Position numbers and translations under genes: made by a program | Shown here: positions 1 to 6,869 of the stretch, in pieces | How the letters are laid out: each line of letters starts with the position of its first letter | How positions within the stretch are numbered: the first letter of the stretch is position 1 | Notes under the pieces: generated by a model | Databases searched by the model: none | The model's input: the letters and a program-made list of their open reading frames with translations, nothing else | What the model was told of the DNA's origin: nothing | Assembly: GCA_017404585.1 (NCBI GenBank) | Contig: JAFRCB010000011.1 | Coordinates: forward strand, 1 to 9,765 | Source of the DNA: Lachnospiraceae bacterium | GTDB lineage: Bacteria > Bacillota > Clostridia > Lachnospirales > Lachnospiraceae | DNA: 9,765 nucleotides | Reading direction: 5' to 3'

Positions 1-91
1 AGATATCGCTCGGGAGACTTTGCGCGGGATTTGAGTCGGCATTAGCTGATATATTCCAGTACGAAACTCTTCGCATACTCGCAGAGTATAC
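1..91. other. Short flank downstream of gltD, no gene assigned
   Basis: This is sequence beyond the gltD stop codon. It holds a small dyad at 75-89 (ATACTC, loop GCA, GAGTAT), a 4-bp stem at 62-73 (CGAA/TTCG), and a 7-bp outer inverted repeat pairing 43-49 (TAGCTGA) with 92-98 (TCAGCTA). Read on the minus strand, these could fold at the 3' end of the gltBD transcript. No U-tract follows, so I do not call an intrinsic terminator. Plus-strand frames entering from the left edge end at stops at 31-33 and 43-45; these tails are too short to identify. Confidence 0.3.
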
Positions 92-1555
92 TCAGCTATT
101 TCTATACCCCATCAGGTACTCATCAATTTCCTCCGCGCAGGCGCGGCCTTCCGCAAGGGCCCAGACGACAAGGCTCTGCCCCCGCCTCATGTCACCCGCG
201 GAGTAGACGCCCGGAACGCTTGTAGCGTATCTGCCTTCCGGTGTCGCGACAAGGTCTCTGCCGGTCATAGCAAGTCCGAAAGCCTCAGGCGCCAATTTCT
301 CAGCCCCGATGAAGCCTGCGGCAATCAGCAGCAGATCGCATTTGATGGTCTTCTCGGAGCCTTCTTTTTGGACAAGTTTTCCATTTGCAAATGCAACCTC
401 CACCGTCTCAATCTCACTGATCCTTCCCTCTTCCGACATGACCCTGCTCACAGTTGTGCTGAACACTCTCGGGTCTGCCCCGAAAATCTCTATGGCCTCC
501 GTGTGACCATAATCGGTCCGCAGAGTCTTCGGCCATTCGGGCCACGGATTATTGGCAGCTCTCTCTGCCGGCGGTTTCGGCATCATCTCCAGAGCAGTAA
601 CAGACCTGCAGCCCATGCGGATCACGGTTCCGATACAGTCATTGCCGGTGTCGCCGCCTCCTACGATGACAACATCCCGGTCTTTGGCATCAAATGCAGG
701 CGGCAGCTGCTCGATCCCAAGCACGTTTTTAGTTGCAGCCTTCAGGAAATCGACAGCGAAATAAATGCCGTCCACTCCCTCCATGCCTTCAGCCGCAAGG
801 GCTCTCGGCTGCTTTGAGCCGCAGCACAGCGCGACCGCATCGTACTCACTGCGAAGGGTTTCGGCATCCATGTCTTTTCCGACATTGACACCTGTCCTGA
901 ACACGATGCCCTCCGCTTCCATAATTTTCTGCCTTCGCGCAATCACACTCTTATCGAGCTTCATGTTGGGGATGCCGTACATAAGGAGACCGCCGATTCG
1001 GTCCTCACGCTCAAAGACGGTGACAGAGTGACCTCTTCTCCGAAGGGCATCCGCGCATGAAAGGCCGCTCGGTCCGCTTCCGACAACAGCCACGCGTCTG
1101 CCGCTCTCCCGAGCCGGAATATTCGGCTTCATCCAGCCGCTTTTATAAGCGGTCTCAATGAGGTATAGCTCGTTGTCCCTTACCGTGACCGGATCGTCAT
1201 ACTGGCCGCAGATGCACGCTTTCTCGCACAAGGCCGGACACACCCTCCCTGTAAATTCAGGGAATCGATTGGTCTTTAAGAGCCTTGCGAGTGCATGCAT
1301 ATCCTCGCCCCTGTAGATACAGTCATTCCACTCGGGAATCAGGTTATGCAGCGGGCAGCCGACGACCATACCGGAAAGCTTCATTGCCGACTGGCAGAAG
1401 GGAACGCCGCCGTTCAGGCACCGCGCTCGCTGCTCCCTTCTGGTCTCTACAGACGAATACGCATGGAATTCCTCGTATCCCTGTATCCTGACTTTCACCG
1501 GAATCTCTTTGTTTTCAACTCTCTCATATTCAAGAAATCCTGTCTGTTTACCCAT
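92..1555 (-). CDS. gltD: Glutamate synthase (NADPH) small subunit, GltD
   Basis: 487 residues, the usual length for the beta subunit of NADPH-GOGAT. It oxidises NADPH and passes electrons through FAD and iron-sulfur centres to the FMN of GltB in the cytoplasm. The N-terminal adrenodoxin-reductase-like Fe-S domain has Cys46, Cys54 and Cys67 in the first motif and Cys106, Cys110, Cys114 and Cys116 in the second (TGRVCPALCEKAC). The FAD dinucleotide fold is GSGPSG at 159-164, ending in the acidic residue of VFE at 182. The NADPH fold is GGGDTG at 299-304, and the C-terminal FAD contact is SAGD near 452-455. The start ATG follows an AGGTGA ribosome binding site, and gltB ends 19 bp upstream, so the two are co-transcribed. 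Oddity: the first motif reads RCLNGGVPFC where the family normally has RCxxCGxPFC, so residue 49 is Gly instead of Cys. The stop is TGA. Confidence 0.96.
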   Translation of the reverse strand: MGKQTGFLEYERVENKEIPVKVRIQGYEEFHAYSSVETRREQRARCLNGGVPFCQSAMKLSGMVVGCPLHNLIPEWNDCIYRGEDMHALARLLKTNRFPEFTGRVCPALCEKACICGQYDDPVTVRDNELYLIETAYKSGWMKPNIPARESGRRVAVVGSGPSGLSCADALRRRGHSVTVFEREDRIGGLLMYGIPNMKLDKSVIARRQKIMEAEGIVFRTGVNVGKDMDAETLRSEYDAVALCCGSKQPRALAAEGMEGVDGIYFAVDFLKAATKNVLGIEQLPPAFDAKDRDVVIVGGGDTGNDCIGTVIRMGCRSVTALEMMPKPPAERAANNPWPEWPKTLRTDYGHTEAIEIFGADPRVFSTTVSRVMSEEGRISEIETVEVAFANGKLVQKEGSEKTIKCDLLLIAAGFIGAEKLAPEAFGLAMTGRDLVATPEGRYATSVPGVYSAGDMRRGQSLVVWALAEGRACAEEIDEYLMGYRNS

Positions 1556-1574
1556 AGTCTCACCTGCCCTCTTC

Positions 1575-4500
1575 TCAGACTGACGTGCCTGTCAATTCTC
1601 TGAAAGCCTCAAGTTCCGAATTTTCCCTCGAGATTCCCTGCTCCTCGTACTTGCCGATCATGCGTATCATCTTTTGATAGTCTCTCGCTATGACCTTCTT
1701 GAAGCAGAGTATCTCCCGGTCAAAATTCTCCAGGATCTCCTTGCCGAGTTCAGAGTCTGTCGCGCGGACATAGTCTGTTAGTATCGACCTGAGTTCTCCA
1801 ATGTCATATTTATCCTTAAGCTCCTCAAGTTCTACCATGTCCTTATTGATCCTGCGGTACAGGCTGTGATCCCGATCGAGTACGTAGGCTATGCCTCCGC
1901 TCATGCCGGCCGCAAAGTTCTTTCCGGTCCTTCCCAGGATGACAGCGCGGCCTCCCGTCATATACTCGAGACCATGGTCGCCGCAGCCCTCAGCCACCGC
2001 GATTGCGCCGGAATTTCTGACACAGAAGCGTTCGCCGGCCACGCCGCATATATATGCCTTGCCGGATGTTGCACCGTAGAGGGCCACGTTGCCGACGATG
2101 ATGTTCTCTGAAGCCCTGAAGCGGCTTCCCGGCATGGGTCTCACGATCAGAGTTCCGCCGGAGAGACCCTTGCCGAAACCATCGTTGGCATCACCCAAAA
2201 GCCGGATCGTCATGCCGTGTGGAATAAAGGCTCCGAAGGATTGGCCTCCGCCGCCCCTGCAGGTTATAAGGAACCTGTCTTCCGGAAGTTTTTCTCTGTC
2301 GCTGCCGTATTTGCCCACGATCTCCGAGCCGAGGATCGTGCCGAATGTCCTGTCGGTAGAGCTCACCTCCACTTCAATCTTTGAGCAGGCCGTTTTTTTA
2401 TCGGCAGCTTTAACGAACCACGGGAGGAGCACTCTCTCGTCAAGAGTTTTCTCAAGTTCAAAATCAAAGCTTCTCACGGGGTCGAACCTCATGCCGTCTG
2501 CCCCGGAGAGGCCTTCATTAAGGATCCGGTCGAACGCGATCGTCTGTGCGTGAGGCTGTTTAAAGCTGTCCCGCTTTCTCAGGCAGTCTGTCCGCCCGAT
2601 CATTTCGTCAACAGTCCGCATTCCAAGCTTTGCCATGATCTCCCGGAGCTGCATAGCCACGAAGGTCATGAAATTCATCACGTGTTCGGGTTTTCCTGCA
2701 AATCTGCCCCTCAGCTTCTCATTCTGCGTAGCAATTCCCACCGGACATGTATCTTTAGAGCACACCCGCATCATCATGCAGCCAAGGCTGACAAGCGGTG
2801 CAGTTGCAAATCCATACTCCTCCGCTCCGAGAAGAGCCGCAATGGCAACATCCCTTCCGGTCATGAGCTTGCCGTCCGTCTCGATCCTGACTCTGGATCT
2901 GAGACCGCTTTCTATAAGAGCTTTGTGGGTCTCGGCAACACCGAGTTCCCACGGAAGTCCGGCGTTGTGGACTGAACTGAACGGGGCTGCTCCCGTTCCT
3001 CCGTCATACCCCGAGATGAGAACGACCTGGGCTCCTGCCTTTGCGACGCCTGATGCAATGGTTCCGACACCCGCTTCCGAGACAAGTTTGACGGAGATCC
3101 GGGCTGACCTGTTGGCGTTCTTCAGATCATAAATCAGCTGGGCAAGGTCCTCGATCGAATAAATGTCATGGTGAGGCGGCGGTGAGATGAGCTGAACGCC
3201 AGGTGTAGAACAGCGGGTCTTAGCCACCCAGGGATAGACCTTGGCGGCCGGGAGATTTCCACCCTCGCCCGGCTTTGCTCCCTGCGCCATCTTGATCTGG
3301 ATCTCTTTCGCGCTGAGCAGATACTCTTCCGTTACACCGAAACGGCCTGAGGCTACCTGCTTGACCGCGCTGTTCTTCTCTGTCCCGAAACGATCCACAG
3401 CCTCTCCGCCCTCACCGGTGTTGGACTTGCCGCCAAGACGGTTCATTGCGCAGGCTATGGTCTCGTGGGCTTCCCTCGAGAGAGATCCGTAGCTCATAGC
3501 CCCCACCTGGAAGCGCTTTACGATTTCCTCTACGCTCTCCACCTCATCAATATCCACCGGATGGTCAGAAGGAACAAATTCAAGCAGCCCTCTCAAAGTG
3601 TGCGGGTGCTCCGCGTCATCGACAAGGGCGGCATATTCTCTGAACTTGTCGTAGCTTCCGGTCCTGACCGCCTGCTGCAGAAGTACAACGACCTTCGGGC
3701 TGTAGAGGTGATCCTCCTTGCCCGGACCGCTGCGAAGATTGTGGAATCCCGTGCTGTCAAGAACAGGATCTACCGGCAGTCCCATGGGGTCGAATGCCCG
3801 GTCGTGTCTTGCCGCGATGCCATCTTCAAGTTCAGGCACACCGATACCTCCGACTCTGCTGACCACGCCGGTAAAGTACTTATCTATGACTTCATCTGAC
3901 AGACCGATTGCCTCGAAGATCCTGGCTGACTGATAAGACTGAATGGTCGATATTCCCATCTTTGCGGCGATTTTCACTACGCCGCTGAGGAGGGCTCTGT
4001 TGTAGTCAGCGATGGCTGTGTACATGTCCTTGTCGAGAAGCCCAAGATTGATCAGCTCACCGATACACTCGTGAGCGAGATAGGGATTGACGGCCCGCGC
4101 GCCGAAACCGAGAATGCAGGCAGTCTGGTGGACATCTCTCACCTCGCCGCTCTCAAGGATCAGCGATACAGCTGTCCTCTTTCTCGTGTGGACCAGATGC
4201 TGTTCAACAGCCGACACAGCCAGAAGAGCCGGGATCGGTACATGGTTTTCGTCGACACCGCGGTCAGAGAGAATGATAATATTTGCACCCTGTGAGACAG
4301 CCCGGTCAACCGCGAGATAAAGATGATCGACCGCGCGGGACAGGGACGTGTGCTTGTAATAAAGCAGGGAGACTGTCTCCGTCCTGAAACCTCTGTGCTT
4401 CATAGAGCGAATCTTCATGAGATCCACACCGGTAAGTACCGGGTTATCAACTTCAAGCACCTGACAGTTCTCGCCCTTTTCACAAAGCAGGTCGCCGTCG

Positions 4501-6104
4501 GAGCCAATATAGACTGTCGTGTCCGTCACGATCTTCTCACGCAGCGAATCGATCGGTGGGTTCGTGACCTGTGCGAACTGCTGCTGGAAGAACCGGTAGA
4601 GAAGCGGATAATTATCAGAGAGCGGTGCAATAGGGACGTCATGTCCCATGGACACAGTCGGCTCCGCTCCGTTTTTTGCTGCTTCGAGGATATAGGATTT
4701 CACTTCCTCATAGCCGTATCCGAACACTTTATAGAGTCTGTCGCGCTCTTCCTGGGTGTGGACAGGCACCTTACGGTTGGGAATCGACAGCTCGTTAAGA
4801 TTTATCAGATGACGATCCAGCCACTCGCCGTAAGGTCTGGCGGATGCATATACATCTTTGCACTCATCGTCAGAGATGATCCTTTTGCTGCGCGTATCCA
4901 CGAGAAGCATCTTTCCGGGAGTCAGCCTTGACTTCTGAGCGATGTGCTGCGGAGCGATATCGAGGACACCAACCTCCGAGGAGAGGATCAGCCGGTTATC
5001 GTCCGTAATATAATACCTTGACGGACGAAGTCCGTTCCGGTCCAGTGTCGCGCCGAACATTTCACCGTCAGTGAAGAGGATCGCTGCCGGCCCGTCCCAC
5101 GGCTCCATCATTGTCGCGTAGTAGTGATAGAAATCCTTTCTGGATTCACTCATGAAGCGATTGTTCTTCCACGGTTCCGGAATCAGCGTCATCATTGCGA
5201 GAGGCAGATCCATACCGTTCATATAAAGAAATTCCAGAGTGTTATCGAGCATCGCGGAATCGGACCCGCTTGCTGATATGACCGGATAAATCTTCTCCTT
5301 ATCAGCTTGAAGCAGCTCCGAGTGCATGGTCTCCTCTCGGGCCAGCATGCGGTCTGTATTGCCGCGGATCGTATTGATCTCACCGTTGTGAGCTAAGAAC
5401 CTGTACGGATGAGCTCTCTCCCAGCTCGGCAGCGTGTTCGTAGAAAATCTGGAGTGAACGAGCGCGATGGCCGTTTTATACTCACTGCTCTGAAGATCCT
5501 CATAGAATCTGCGGAGCTGGCCGACAAGGAACATTCCTTTATAGACAATGGTTCTTGAGGACAGGGAGCAAATATAAGTGTCCTCTGAGCTCTGCTCGAA
5601 CTCGCGGCGGACCACGTACAGCCTTCTGTCAAAATCTATTCCGGCATTCACTGCCTCCGGCCTCTTGAGGAAACACTGCCATATTGAAGGCATGCAGTTT
5701 CTGGCTGCGTCGCCAAGGATATCCGGGCAGATCGGGACCTGTCTCCAGCCTATGACAGAGATTCCCTCTTTCCCCGATATGACTTCGAACAGTCTCTTTG
5801 CAAATGTGCGCTTAAGATCATCCACAGGCAGGAAAAACATGCCTATGCCGTAATCCCCGGCGGAGCCGATCTGCAGCCCCAGCTCCTTCGCAGCTCCCTG
5901 AAAGAAAGCGTCCGAAATCTGCATGAGTATGCCGACACCGTCTCCGACCGTGCCGCTCGCGTCCTTGCCCGCTCTGTGTTCCAGTTTCTCCACTATGCTG
6001 AGAGCATCATCCATGACGGAGTATTCCGGAACTCCATCGATACGTATGACCGCTCCTATTCCGCAGGCGTCGTGTTCTCTGTCGTATGAAAGCCTGTTTT
6101 TCAT
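1575..6104 (-). CDS. gltB: Glutamate synthase (NADPH) large subunit, GltB
   Basis: About 1509 residues, full length for the bacterial alpha subunit. It hydrolyses glutamine, channels the ammonia to 2-oxoglutarate and reduces the imine to glutamate. The N-terminal class II amidotransferase follows a short propeptide: Cys14 in HDACGIGAV should become the N-terminal nucleophile after cleavage. RFSTNT and NGEINTIRGN lie at about residues 215-250. The FMN/synthase domain (about 830-1200) contains MAQGAKPGEGG and SGYDGGTGAAP. The 3Fe-4S ligands are Cys1109, Cys1115 and Cys1120 (C-x5-C-x4-C). The C-terminal GXGXG beta-helix starts near 1280. Start choice: an in-frame ATG at 6113 directly abuts the AGAGAGG ribosome binding site (6120-6114) with no spacing, whereas the ATG at 6104 sits 9 nt downstream, so I use 6104. 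An attenuator-like hairpin lies in the leader. No catalytic residue is obviously missing. The stop is TGA. Confidence 0.97.
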   Translation of the reverse strand: MKNRLSYDREHDACGIGAVIRIDGVPEYSVMDDALSIVEKLEHRAGKDASGTVGDGVGILMQISDAFFQGAAKELGLQIGSAGDYGIGMFFLPVDDLKRTFAKRLFEVISGKEGISVIGWRQVPICPDILGDAARNCMPSIWQCFLKRPEAVNAGIDFDRRLYVVRREFEQSSEDTYICSLSSRTIVYKGMFLVGQLRRFYEDLQSSEYKTAIALVHSRFSTNTLPSWERAHPYRFLAHNGEINTIRGNTDRMLAREETMHSELLQADKEKIYPVISASGSDSAMLDNTLEFLYMNGMDLPLAMMTLIPEPWKNNRFMSESRKDFYHYYATMMEPWDGPAAILFTDGEMFGATLDRNGLRPSRYYITDDNRLILSSEVGVLDIAPQHIAQKSRLTPGKMLLVDTRSKRIISDDECKDVYASARPYGEWLDRHLINLNELSIPNRKVPVHTQEERDRLYKVFGYGYEEVKSYILEAAKNGAEPTVSMGHDVPIAPLSDNYPLLYRFFQQQFAQVTNPPIDSLREKIVTDTTVYIGSDGDLLCEKGENCQVLEVDNPVLTGVDLMKIRSMKHRGFRTETVSLLYYKHTSLSRAVDHLYLAVDRAVSQGANIIILSDRGVDENHVPIPALLAVSAVEQHLVHTRKRTAVSLILESGEVRDVHQTACILGFGARAVNPYLAHECIGELINLGLLDKDMYTAIADYNRALLSGVVKIAAKMGISTIQSYQSARIFEAIGLSDEVIDKYFTGVVSRVGGIGVPELEDGIAARHDRAFDPMGLPVDPVLDSTGFHNLRSGPGKEDHLYSPKVVVLLQQAVRTGSYDKFREYAALVDDAEHPHTLRGLLEFVPSDHPVDIDEVESVEEIVKRFQVGAMSYGSLSREAHETIACAMNRLGGKSNTGEGGEAVDRFGTEKNSAVKQVASGRFGVTEEYLLSAKEIQIKMAQGAKPGEGGNLPAAKVYPWVAKTRCSTPGVQLISPPPHHDIYSIEDLAQLIYDLKNANRSARISVKLVSEAGVGTIASGVAKAGAQVVLISGYDGGTGAAPFSSVHNAGLPWELGVAETHKALIESGLRSRVRIETDGKLMTGRDVAIAALLGAEEYGFATAPLVSLGCMMMRVCSKDTCPVGIATQNEKLRGRFAGKPEHVMNFMTFVAMQLREIMAKLGMRTVDEMIGRTDCLRKRDSFKQPHAQTIAFDRILNEGLSGADGMRFDPVRSFDFELEKTLDERVLLPWFVKAADKKTACSKIEVEVSSTDRTFGTILGSEIVGKYGSDREKLPEDRFLITCRGGGGQSFGAFIPHGMTIRLLGDANDGFGKGLSGGTLIVRPMPGSRFRASENIIVGNVALYGATSGKAYICGVAGERFCVRNSGAIAVAEGCGDHGLEYMTGGRAVILGRTGKNFAAGMSGGIAYVLDRDHSLYRRINKDMVELEELKDKYDIGELRSILTDYVRATDSELGKEILENFDREILCFKKVIARDYQKMIRMIGKYEEQGISRENSELEAFRELTGTSV

Positions 6105-6139
6105 ATGTATCATCCTCTCTAAGAACTGTTCTCGCTATC

Positions 6140-6191
6140 AAAAAAAAGCAGCGGCATTTCCCGTGCAAAAACACAGGAAGCGCCGTTGCTT
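6140..6191 (-). terminator. Attenuator-like intrinsic terminator in the gltB leader
   Basis: On the minus strand AAGCAACGGC (6191-6182) pairs with GCCGCTGCTT (6155-6146), 9 of 10 positions with one A/C mismatch, and eight T residues follow (6147-6140). Inside it a smaller stem CCTGTG/CACGGG (6177-6172 with 6165-6160, one G-U) closes a six-base TTTTTG loop. The hairpin begins within a few bases of the predicted transcript start and lies wholly before the gltB ribosome binding site. Termination here would give an RNA of roughly 55 nt and no gltB. No upstream gene on this strand needs a terminator here, so a regulatory role is likely. The 5' arm shares GCAACGGCG with the glnN leader. Confidence 0.75.
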
Positions 6192-6201
6192 CTTGCAGGT
6201 C

Positions 6202-6230
6202 ATGATAATCGCATAACCTTCTTTTGTCAA
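6202..6230 (-). promoter_or_regulatory. gltBD promoter
   Basis: Minus-strand TTGACA (6230-6225), a 17-bp spacer and TATCAT (6207-6202) form a near-perfect sigma-A/sigma-70 promoter: -35 is 6/6 and -10 is 5/6. The predicted start is near 6195, giving a leader of about 90 nt to the gltB ATG at 6104. The leader holds the terminator hairpin and then an 11-bp dyad AGAACAGTTCT (6132-6122) before the ribosome binding site. Confidence 0.82.
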
Positions 6231-6254
6231 CGTCTTTTTCAGATTTTCCACGCT

Positions 6255-6287
6255 GGGTAACTCGCCGGGGTAACTCGCCGGGGTAAC
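6255..6287. repeat. 13-bp tandem repeat, about 2.5 copies
   Basis: GGGTAACTCGCCG occurs at 6255-6267 and again, identically, at 6268-6280; a partial third copy, GGGTAAC, occupies 6281-6287. The last copy runs into the left arm of the 199-bp palindrome (from 6283). This lies upstream of the gltB -35 box. The function is unknown. It may be iterated binding sites, or slippage at the border of an inserted element. Confidence 0.85.
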
Positions 6288-6481
6288 AGTTCAGACAGGC
6301 CGTTCGGGGTCTATGATACGGCGCAAACATCATCTTCATCGCACAACGCCGGTCCTTCTTTCGAGCTTGAAAAATGCTTTGCATTTTTCGATCTCTCGGT
6401 CGGACCGACAATGTTTTTCTCACGAAGATGGATGCTTTGCGCCGTTAACGAACTGCTAGAACAGCCTGTCTGAACTGTTAC
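6283..6481. repeat. 199-bp nested imperfect palindrome (MITE-like or structured RNA)
   Basis: The ends are a perfect 18-bp inverted repeat: GTAACAGTTCAGACAGGC at 6283-6300 and its reverse complement at 6464-6481. Further arms pair inward around the same centre. ACGGCGCAAA (6318-6327) pairs with 6436-6445, CATCTTC (6331-6337) with 6424-6430, and CGGTCC (6350-6355) with 6402-6407. GAAAAATGC (6369-6377) pairs with GCATTTTTC (6381-6389) around a TTT loop. The whole would fold as one long interrupted hairpin on either strand. There is no transposase gene. It may be a non-autonomous mobile element or an intergenic structured repeat; no family is assigned from sequence alone. Confidence 0.8.
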
Positions 6482-6660
6482 ACACCAAAGCCCCATTATC
6501 AATACTCTCGACATACCATCCAGATAGTGCGCAAAACCTGTCCCAACTGCTACTCGTCGAAGCCTCTCTATCAAGCAGCCCCTGGTACACCATCCTGATA
6601 ACATACTAATAGAATCTTCCCACAGTGGACTGCCAAGTCTCACGAGACAGACACCTGACT
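6482..6660. other. Unassigned spacer between palindrome and glnN promoter region
   Basis: About 180 bp with no convincing gene, promoter or RNA. Only short dyads are visible: CAGT-GG-ACTG near 6623-6632 and GTCTC-AC-GAGAC near 6637-6648. A minus-strand frame from 6643 runs through this stretch and the entire palindrome to 6311 (110 codons). It has no ribosome binding site and its coding would be constrained by the hairpin arms, so I do not call it a gene. The stretch may belong to the same inserted element as the palindrome. Confidence 0.4.
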
Positions 6661-6665
6661 ACCTG

Positions 6666-6691
6666 AAATTGTACTTTTGAAAATACAATTT
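6666..6691. promoter_or_regulatory. AT-rich dyad upstream of glnN promoter (operator or bidirectional terminator)
   Basis: AAATTGTA (6666-6673) and TACAATTT (6684-6691) are perfect inverted repeats. The 10-base centre CTTTTGAAAA is itself nearly palindromic. The dyad centres about 65 bp upstream of the predicted glnN start. It could bind a dimeric regulator. It is followed by more T residues, so it could also be a weak terminator for any transcript coming from the left. It resembles but does not match the TGTNA-N7-TNACA box of the GlnR/TnrA family. Confidence 0.4.
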
Positions 6692-6707
6692 TTCTTGCGG
6701 ATTTCTG

Positions 6708-6736
6708 TTGACACATAATGAAATCTACTGTAGAAT
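6708..6736 (+). promoter_or_regulatory. glnN promoter
   Basis: TTGACA (6708-6713), 17-bp spacer, TAGAAT (6731-6736): -35 is 6/6 and -10 is 5/6 to the sigma-A/sigma-70 consensus. The predicted start is near 6743, giving a leader of about 220 nt before the glnN ATG. The spacing matches the gltB promoter exactly, and in both the leader hairpin begins within a few bases of the RNA start. Confidence 0.85.
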
Positions 6737-6755
6737 TCGCAGACATAAAGGCAAC

Positions 6756-6790
6756 GGCGTCTTTGAGCGATAGCTCGAAGGCGCCTTTTT
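6756..6790 (+). terminator. First leader terminator hairpin of glnN
   Basis: GGCGTCTTTGAGC (6756-6768), tetraloop GATA and GCTCGAAGGCGCC (6773-6785) make a 13-bp stem with two G-U pairs, followed by five T residues, then C and TTT. This is a strong intrinsic terminator within about 50 nt of the predicted start, far ahead of the coding region. The 5' side is embedded in AAAGGCAACGGCGTCTTT (6747-6764). The outer AAAGGC can pair alternatively with GCCTTT (6783-6788). A conditional attenuator is the likely role, since otherwise glnN would be poorly expressed from this promoter. Confidence 0.8.
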
Positions 6791-6817
6791 CTTTAGTCGA
6801 ATATAGGCCATAGAGAC

Positions 6818-6869
6818 AAAGGCAAAGGCGTCTTTTGTGTTATCGCAAGAGGTGTCTCTGCCTTTTCTT
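6818..6869 (+). terminator. Second leader terminator-like hairpin of glnN
   Basis: AAAGGCAAAGGCGTCTTTTGTG (in two pieces: AAAGGCAAAGG at 6818-6828 and CGTCTTTTGTG at 6829-6839) pairs across a TTAT loop with 6844-6865. The stem is 22 positions with several G-U pairs and one mismatch, and is followed by TCTTATTT. The 5' arm repeats that of the first hairpin with 17 of 18 bases identical. A competing fold exists: AGAGACA (6812-6818) is exactly complementary to TGTCTCT (6853-6859), which would break the lower stem. It may be a second attenuator or part of an RNA switch. Confidence 0.68.

Noticed and set aside
1..45. C-terminal end of a convergent plus-strand gene
   Set aside because: The possible tail is about 14 residues before a TAG at 43-45, with no recognisable sequence and other equally open frames.
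75..89. Terminator for the gltBD transcript
   Set aside because: The stem is only 6 bp with a 3-base loop, and no T-tract follows on the minus strand.
4323..4931. 202-codon plus-strand frame inside gltB
   Set aside because: It is antisense to conserved GltB sequence with no start signal or known domain. The same applies to the other plus-strand frames under gltB and gltD.
6122..6132. 11-bp dyad AGAACAGTTCT between the gltB hairpin and ribosome binding site, sharing GAACTGTT with the palindrome ends
   Set aside because: The shared 8-mer is too short to exclude chance, and no other evidence links it to the palindrome or to a regulator.
6311..6643. 110-codon minus-strand frame spanning the palindrome and its right flank
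   Set aside because: It has no ribosome binding site or recognisable domain, and most of it is made of palindrome arms whose sequence is explained by base pairing.
6670..6687. GlnR/TnrA-type operator upstream of glnN
   Set aside because: The consensus TGTNA-N7-TNACA is not met: the fifth base is C, the spacing is one longer, and the right half lacks the leading T.
6756..6869. ANTAR-type dual hairpin in the glnN leader
   Set aside because: Those targets have six-base loops with A at position 1 and G at position 4. The loops here are GATA and TTAT, so the known motif is not supported, though another RNA-binding regulator remains possible.
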